Source of the DNA: Solobacterium sp.
GTDB taxonomy: Bacteria > Bacillota_I > Bacilli_A > Erysipelotrichales > Erysipelotrichaceae
NCBI GenBank assembly: GCA_017419465.1
Contig: JAFOLE010000154.1
Coordinates: forward strand, 1-9,294
DNA: 9,294 nt
Direction of reading: 5' to 3'
Every line of letters starts with the position of its first letter. The stretch's first letter is position 1. Position numbers and translations under genes: made by a program. Shown piece by piece: positions 6,959 to 9,294 of the stretch. The notes under the pieces are model-generated. The model ran no database searches. It was given only the letters and a program-made list of their open reading frames with translations, and was not told the DNA's origin.

Positions 6959-7560
6959 CCGCGCTTCACCAGATAGGATTCACTCGGTTTGAGATATTCC
7001 GGCGTCAGAAGATGCACGTTCTCCGCCTTCTTCCATAACGGCTTCAGCGCAAGGAAGTGCTCCGCAAGATCCGGCCAGCTATCTTCCAGGCCGACGAGAT
7101 GACCGTCGCCGTAAACCGTTTCGCTGGGCTTCAGCTGTGCCCGGATCTCATCGACATCGATCGCCGCAAGTTCTCCCTGCAGGACGCCGTGTTCATAAAT
7201 GCCGTGGTAGGCACGGTGACCGCGCGCATCCATCAGCACCCGGGCATGATCTGCCATGCCTGCCGCAAGCTGAAGGGAGCCAAGCGTATACAGCGGAAGT
7301 TCCTTCATCGCGCAGAACACTTTGGCGACTGTCATCGCAATACGGACGCCGGTATAGCTTCCCGGACCTTCGGTAATGACAATCTGATCAATATCTTCCG
7401 GCTGAAGATGCTGCTGTTCAAGCAGTGCGTTCAGCCGCGGAAACAGTTCTTCGCTCTGCCGCTTCCAGCACGGTTCCTGATAAGACGCAATCAGCTGTTC
7501 ATCCTTTATCAGTGCCAGTACGAGAAATGACTGGCTCGTATCCATACACAATGTGATCAT
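6955..7560 (-). CDS. tsaB: tRNA threonylcarbamoyladenosine biosynthesis protein TsaB
   Basis: Non-catalytic ASKHA-fold partner that dimerises with TsaD and is needed for t6A37 formation. The protein has 201 residues, near the shorter end of the usual TsaB range. It opens with MITLCMDTSQSFLVLAL (1-17), equivalent to the ILAIDTS strand of the family. RQSEELFPRLNALL (34-47), ITEGPGSYTGVRI (62-74, the best TsaB signature), TLGSLQLAA (92-100) and the DARGHRAY segment (111-118) follow, and the C terminus has PEYLKPSESYL (187-197). It lacks the HxxxH metal site of TsaD, as expected for TsaB. ATG at 7560 overlaps the tsaE stop in ATGA, and GGAGG lies 7 bases upstream inside tsaE (7568-7572), so the start is well supported. 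The stop overlaps rimI the same way. Confidence 0.96.
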   Translation of the reverse strand: MITLCMDTSQSFLVLALIKDEQLIASYQEPCWKRQSEELFPRLNALLEQQHLQPEDIDQIVITEGPGSYTGVRIAMTVAKVFCAMKELPLYTLGSLQLAAGMADHARVLMDARGHRAYHGIYEHGVLQGELAAIDVDEIRAQLKPSETVYGDGHLVGLEDSWPDLAEHFLALKPLWKKAENVHLLTPEYLKPSESYLVKRG

Positions 7561-8012
7561 GCAAGTTCCTCCAGAAGCTCTTCATACTGTTTTCCGGCAG
7601 CCTCAAACCGGAATTCCCGCGCATCCTCTTCCAGCAGGTGAATCGTGACGGTCAGATGTTCATCGGGAATCAGCTGCGGCGCAAACTGCGACCATTCGAT
7701 CACGGTCAGTCCGCCGTCATTCATATATTCCTCAAAGCCGAGATCCTGACTCAGTCCTTCCAGACGGTAGGCGTCAATGTGATTGAGGACGAGCCTGCCG
7801 CCGCGGTACAGTTTCTGAATCGTGAATGTCGGCGAGGTTACGAGACGCTTGATGCCAAGTCCCCGCGCAATGCCCTGCGTCAGTGTGGTTTTCCCGGCAC
7901 CAAGATCACCGGACAATAAAAAAACCATATTCTCCTTTGCGGCTGCGCCGAGCTTTTCGCCGAGCGCATGCGTTTCTTCTCTGCTCTGTGTATTCAGTAT
8001 CAGTGTTTTCAT
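7557..8012 (-). CDS. tsaE: tRNA threonylcarbamoyladenosine biosynthesis ATPase TsaE
   Basis: Small P-loop ATPase that binds the TsaB-TsaD complex and is required for multiple rounds of t6A synthesis. I start it at the ATG at 8012, giving 151 residues, the normal family size. The open frame continues up to an ATG at 8084, but those 24 extra residues would overlap the predicted -10 box and have no family counterpart; AAGGAA lies 10 bases before 8012. Residues 30-42 hold the Walker A strand and loop (SGDLGAGKT 34-42). TSPTF (59-63) is the switch-like segment, HIDAYRL (78-84) the Walker B-like segment and VIEWSQF (104-110) the conserved EW motif. It is the first gene of a four-gene coupled operon, with its stop overlapping tsaB by ATGA. 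Confidence 0.96.
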   Translation of the reverse strand: MKTLILNTQSREETHALGEKLGAAAKENMVFLLSGDLGAGKTTLTQGIARGLGIKRLVTSPTFTIQKLYRGGRLVLNHIDAYRLEGLSQDLGFEEYMNDGGLTVIEWSQFAPQLIPDEHLTVTIHLLEEDAREFRFEAAGKQYEELLEELA

Positions 8013-8039
8013 AGATATGCGGTTCCTTAAACCCGCCCT

Positions 8040-8069
8040 ATTATAAAACGCAAACGGAAAAAATGATAT
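8040..8069 (-). promoter_or_regulatory. Predicted promoter of the tsaE-tsaB-rimI-tsaD operon
   Basis: The complement of 8040-8045 is a perfect TATAAT, placed 27 bases before the tsaE ATG at 8012. The best -35 candidates at 16-18 bp spacing are poor (ATATCA at 18 bp matches TTGACA at 3 of 6 positions) and no extended TG is present. Transcription would start near 8033, after the upstream terminator at 8090-8117. The clean -10 and its location between a terminator and the first gene make it credible; strength cannot be judged. Confidence 0.55.
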
Positions 8070-8089
8070 AGACGCGGTGTTCACAGATG

Positions 8090-8117
8090 AAAAGCAGGCA
8101 GGACTGTTCCTGCCTGC
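8090..8117 (-). terminator. Intrinsic terminator of the lipoprotein gene
   Basis: The arms GCAGGCAGGA (8094-8103) and TCCTGCCTGC (8108-8117) are perfect 10-bp complements with a 4-base loop. On the minus strand the hairpin is followed by TTTT (8093-8090) and then C. It starts 23 bases after the stop codon of the 8141-9046 gene. On the plus strand the stem is followed by GGCG, so it works in one direction only. The T tract is short but the stem is strong. Confidence 0.82.
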
Positions 8118-8140
8118 GGCGATAATTCTCAGAGATTATT

Positions 8141-9046
8141 CTATCCGGGGAGCCGGTATGCGCCATAGCCAATATATTCAAGCGGTTCGGCCTGTGTCAC
8201 TGTTCCTTCGGAATCAGCCGTCACGCAATACAGTCCCGGAGAAAACACCTTCGGTACGGTATCCGTGCTGCCAAGGAACAGCTTCCTGTGATCCAGGGAT
8301 GGAGTCACACGCAGAATATTCATTTCCTCACCATACCAGTCGGCAGTCTGTTCCGTGACATCCACGTTCTGTAACAGGAATCCGCTGTCATCCTTCATCC
8401 AGCAGAATGCATAATACGTTCCGCTTTTCAGAGATTCATCATCGTCAGAATATGCAAAGGGAGATTCCGCACGGGTAAATATCCAGCCATGCTCTCCGGT
8501 TTCGTTTTCCTCTTTCAGCACCGCCAGATCAATCACGGACAGACCATTGCCAAGTTCCCGCAGGAACAGATAATCGGTTCCTTCAAATGTTCCGGCAAAA
8601 TACTGCATGTCCGACGAATAAATATTTAGATTGGTTCCATACGTCTGAATCAGATCATCCGCTGCCTCCGTCACCGAAAACCGGATGGCATCGCCTGTGA
8701 TACCGGAGTCGGGGTCTGTGTCAAACACGTTCAGATCCGCCGCAACAGATAACGTATCCTGCGTCAGGATCCGGACCGTTCCGGAGGCAGCGCTGAACTC
8801 AAGAACGGTACTCCGGTCTGTCTTGGTCTGATTTGTCCGCAGATTCCAGGTACCGTCAAGAAATGCCAGAATATTATCCGGCTGCGTCACTGTGTCCGGC
8901 TGCGTCAAAGAGGCCGGTTCCGTTTCGACTGCTGTTTCTGCGGAAGGTTCCGCATCTGAAAGGGATGTCGCTTCAGGAATCTCAGTCTGCGGCATTCCGC
9001 AGGCGAAAAGCAGAATGCACAGAAGTGCAATAATCCGTTTTTTCAT
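8141..9046 (-). CDS. Predicted lipoprotein of unknown function
   Basis: I do not recognise the family. The 301-residue product begins MKKR followed by a hydrophobic stretch IIALLCILLFA and Cys16, a type II signal peptide. The lipobox is L-F-A-C, where Phe at -2 is less common, so anchoring to the outer face of the membrane is likely but not certain. Residues 17-58 are a low-complexity Thr/Glu/Pro/Ser linker with two TQPD units (48-51 and 54-57), typical of an extended tether. The rest (about 59-301) looks like a soluble, acidic, beta-rich domain with alternating polar and aromatic residues, starting ILAFLDGTWNLRT. That opening loosely resembles lipocalin-like stress or sensor lipoproteins, but this is only an impression. 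AAAGGA is 9 bases before the ATG at 9046. It is a single-gene unit: a 248-base upstream region and a terminator directly after. It is less conserved than the genes to its left. Confidence 0.8.
   Translation of the reverse strand: MKKRIIALLCILLFACGMPQTEIPEATSLSDAEPSAETAVETEPASLTQPDTVTQPDNILAFLDGTWNLRTNQTKTDRSTVLEFSAASGTVRILTQDTLSVAADLNVFDTDPDSGITGDAIRFSVTEAADDLIQTYGTNLNIYSSDMQYFAGTFEGTDYLFLRELGNGLSVIDLAVLKEENETGEHGWIFTRAESPFAYSDDDESLKSGTYYAFCWMKDDSGFLLQNVDVTEQTADWYGEEMNILRVTPSLDHRKLFLGSTDTVPKVFSPGLYCVTADSEGTVTQAEPLEYIGYGAYRLPG
8877..8907. repeat. Short tandem repeat inside the lipoprotein linker
   Basis: The 13-base unit TCCGGCTGCGTCA occurs at 8877-8889 and again at 8895-8907, a period of 18 bases or 6 codons. 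It encodes the duplicated TQPD element in the linker after the lipidated cysteine. Because the period is a multiple of three, copy-number slippage would only lengthen or shorten the tether. Confidence 0.6.
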
Positions 9047-9156
9047 AATTCCGAATCCTTTCTCAATGTCAGAGAGTTGTCATAAGAATCTTACAATGCC
9101 GGAACATTCCTGCCGGTGCCGGAAGCGGAAACTGCGTGCCGGTAAGAGAAACGAAG

Positions 9157-9178
9157 AAAAAGACATCCAAAGGATGCC
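9157..9178 (-). terminator. Terminator-like hairpin in the leader of the lipoprotein gene
   Basis: On the minus strand GGCATCC (9178-9172), loop TTT and GGATGTC (9168-9162) form a 7-bp stem with one G-T wobble, followed directly by TTTTT (9161-9157). This has the form of a modest intrinsic terminator about 110 bases before the lipoprotein start. It could end a transcript from the right, act as an attenuator for the lipoprotein gene, or be fortuitous. Confidence 0.45.
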
Positions 9179-9274
9179 CGCTCCTGATACTCCGAAAAAC
9201 CTGAAGGGTTTTAAGGCTGCGAGTGATCTGTCTCTTACGGATGCCTGTACTTGCTGAAGAAGATATCAGACAAT

Positions 9275-9294
9275 AAAAAAAACCCGGGCCAAAA
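9275..9294 (-). terminator. Half of a probable intrinsic terminator cut by the window edge
   Basis: On the minus strand the edge reads TTTT, GGCCCGGG, then eight T residues (complement of 9275-9282). This looks like loop, 3' stem arm and T tract of a strong terminator whose 5' arm, expected to be CCCGGGCC, lies just beyond base 9294. It would end the gene to the right and separate it from the lipoprotein unit. The missing arm makes this an inference. Confidence 0.5.

Noticed and set aside
8013..8084. 24-residue N-terminal extension of TsaE from an ATG at 8084
   Set aside because: It would overlap the predicted TATAAT box, has no family counterpart, and the ATG at 8012 has an AAGGAA site and gives the normal length.
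9077..9096. TTGT...ACAA dyad before the lipoprotein gene considered as a second Rex site
   Set aside because: The outer arms are 20 bases apart end to end instead of 18 and the inner bases do not match the Rex half-site. A separate TAAGA-A-TCTTA palindrome at 9083-9093 lies inside, but I could not link it to a regulator.
9080..9167. Minus-strand 28-codon open frame starting at 9166 upstream of the lipoprotein gene
   Set aside because: It starts inside the terminator-like hairpin, has poor ribosome-site spacing, and shows no membrane, toxin or leader-peptide pattern.
9196..9212. AAAACC/GGTTTT hairpin as a terminator
   Set aside because: The stem is only 6 bp with two GC pairs; the T run after it is partly the stem itself. 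Too weak to annotate alone.

Overview
The window looks like chromosomal DNA from a mid-GC member of the Bacillota (Firmicutes). The evidence is a Rex redox repressor, the tsaE-tsaB-rimI-tsaD gene order, a PPi-type phosphofructokinase, an ABC-F protein and strong GGAGG-type ribosome binding sites. The gene set and the rex/asnS/PPi-PFK combination would suit Erysipelotrichia or a related lineage, but that placement is inference; no rRNA or other marker here settles it. Every gene I can support is on the minus strand, so transcription runs from the right edge to the left. Nothing looks like an insertion sequence, prophage, CRISPR array, tRNA or rRNA.

Right part (about 8090-9294): a predicted lipoprotein of unknown function (8141-9046) has a 248-base upstream region that carries hairpins. 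One resembles a terminator (9157-9178), and a half-hairpin with an eight-base T tract (minus strand) is cut off by the window edge. The lipoprotein gene ends in a clean intrinsic terminator (8090-8117).

Middle part (4825-8012): just after that terminator a perfect TATAAT box precedes tsaE-tsaB-rimI-tsaD. The four genes are joined by three consecutive 4-base ATGA stop/start overlaps, so they are probably one translationally coupled operon. TsaE, TsaB and TsaD form the bacterial complex that transfers threonylcarbamoyl to A37 of ANN-decoding tRNAs; RimI is an N-alpha-acetyltransferase commonly encoded with them. The partner enzyme that makes threonylcarbamoyl-adenylate (TsaC/Sua5) is not in the window. 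rex follows. The 53-base gap before it holds an 18-bp Rex-like operator lying across the -35 and spacer of a predicted extended -10 promoter, which points to autoregulation by the NADH/NAD+ ratio.

Left part (1-4782): asnS, a LicD-family gene and an ABC-F ATPase follow rex in the same direction with short gaps (42, 22 and 19 bases). After 74 bases comes the start of a PPi-dependent phosphofructokinase cut by the window edge. The theme is translation (tRNA modification, tRNA charging, ribosome-associated ABC-F) plus redox/glycolysis (Rex, PPi-PFK), with a LicD-like enzyme as the outlier. The most testable observations are the Rex operator/promoter overlap, the possible terminator/antiterminator arrangement before the lipoprotein gene, and the LicD gene embedded among housekeeping genes. 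I saw no clearly undescribed system.
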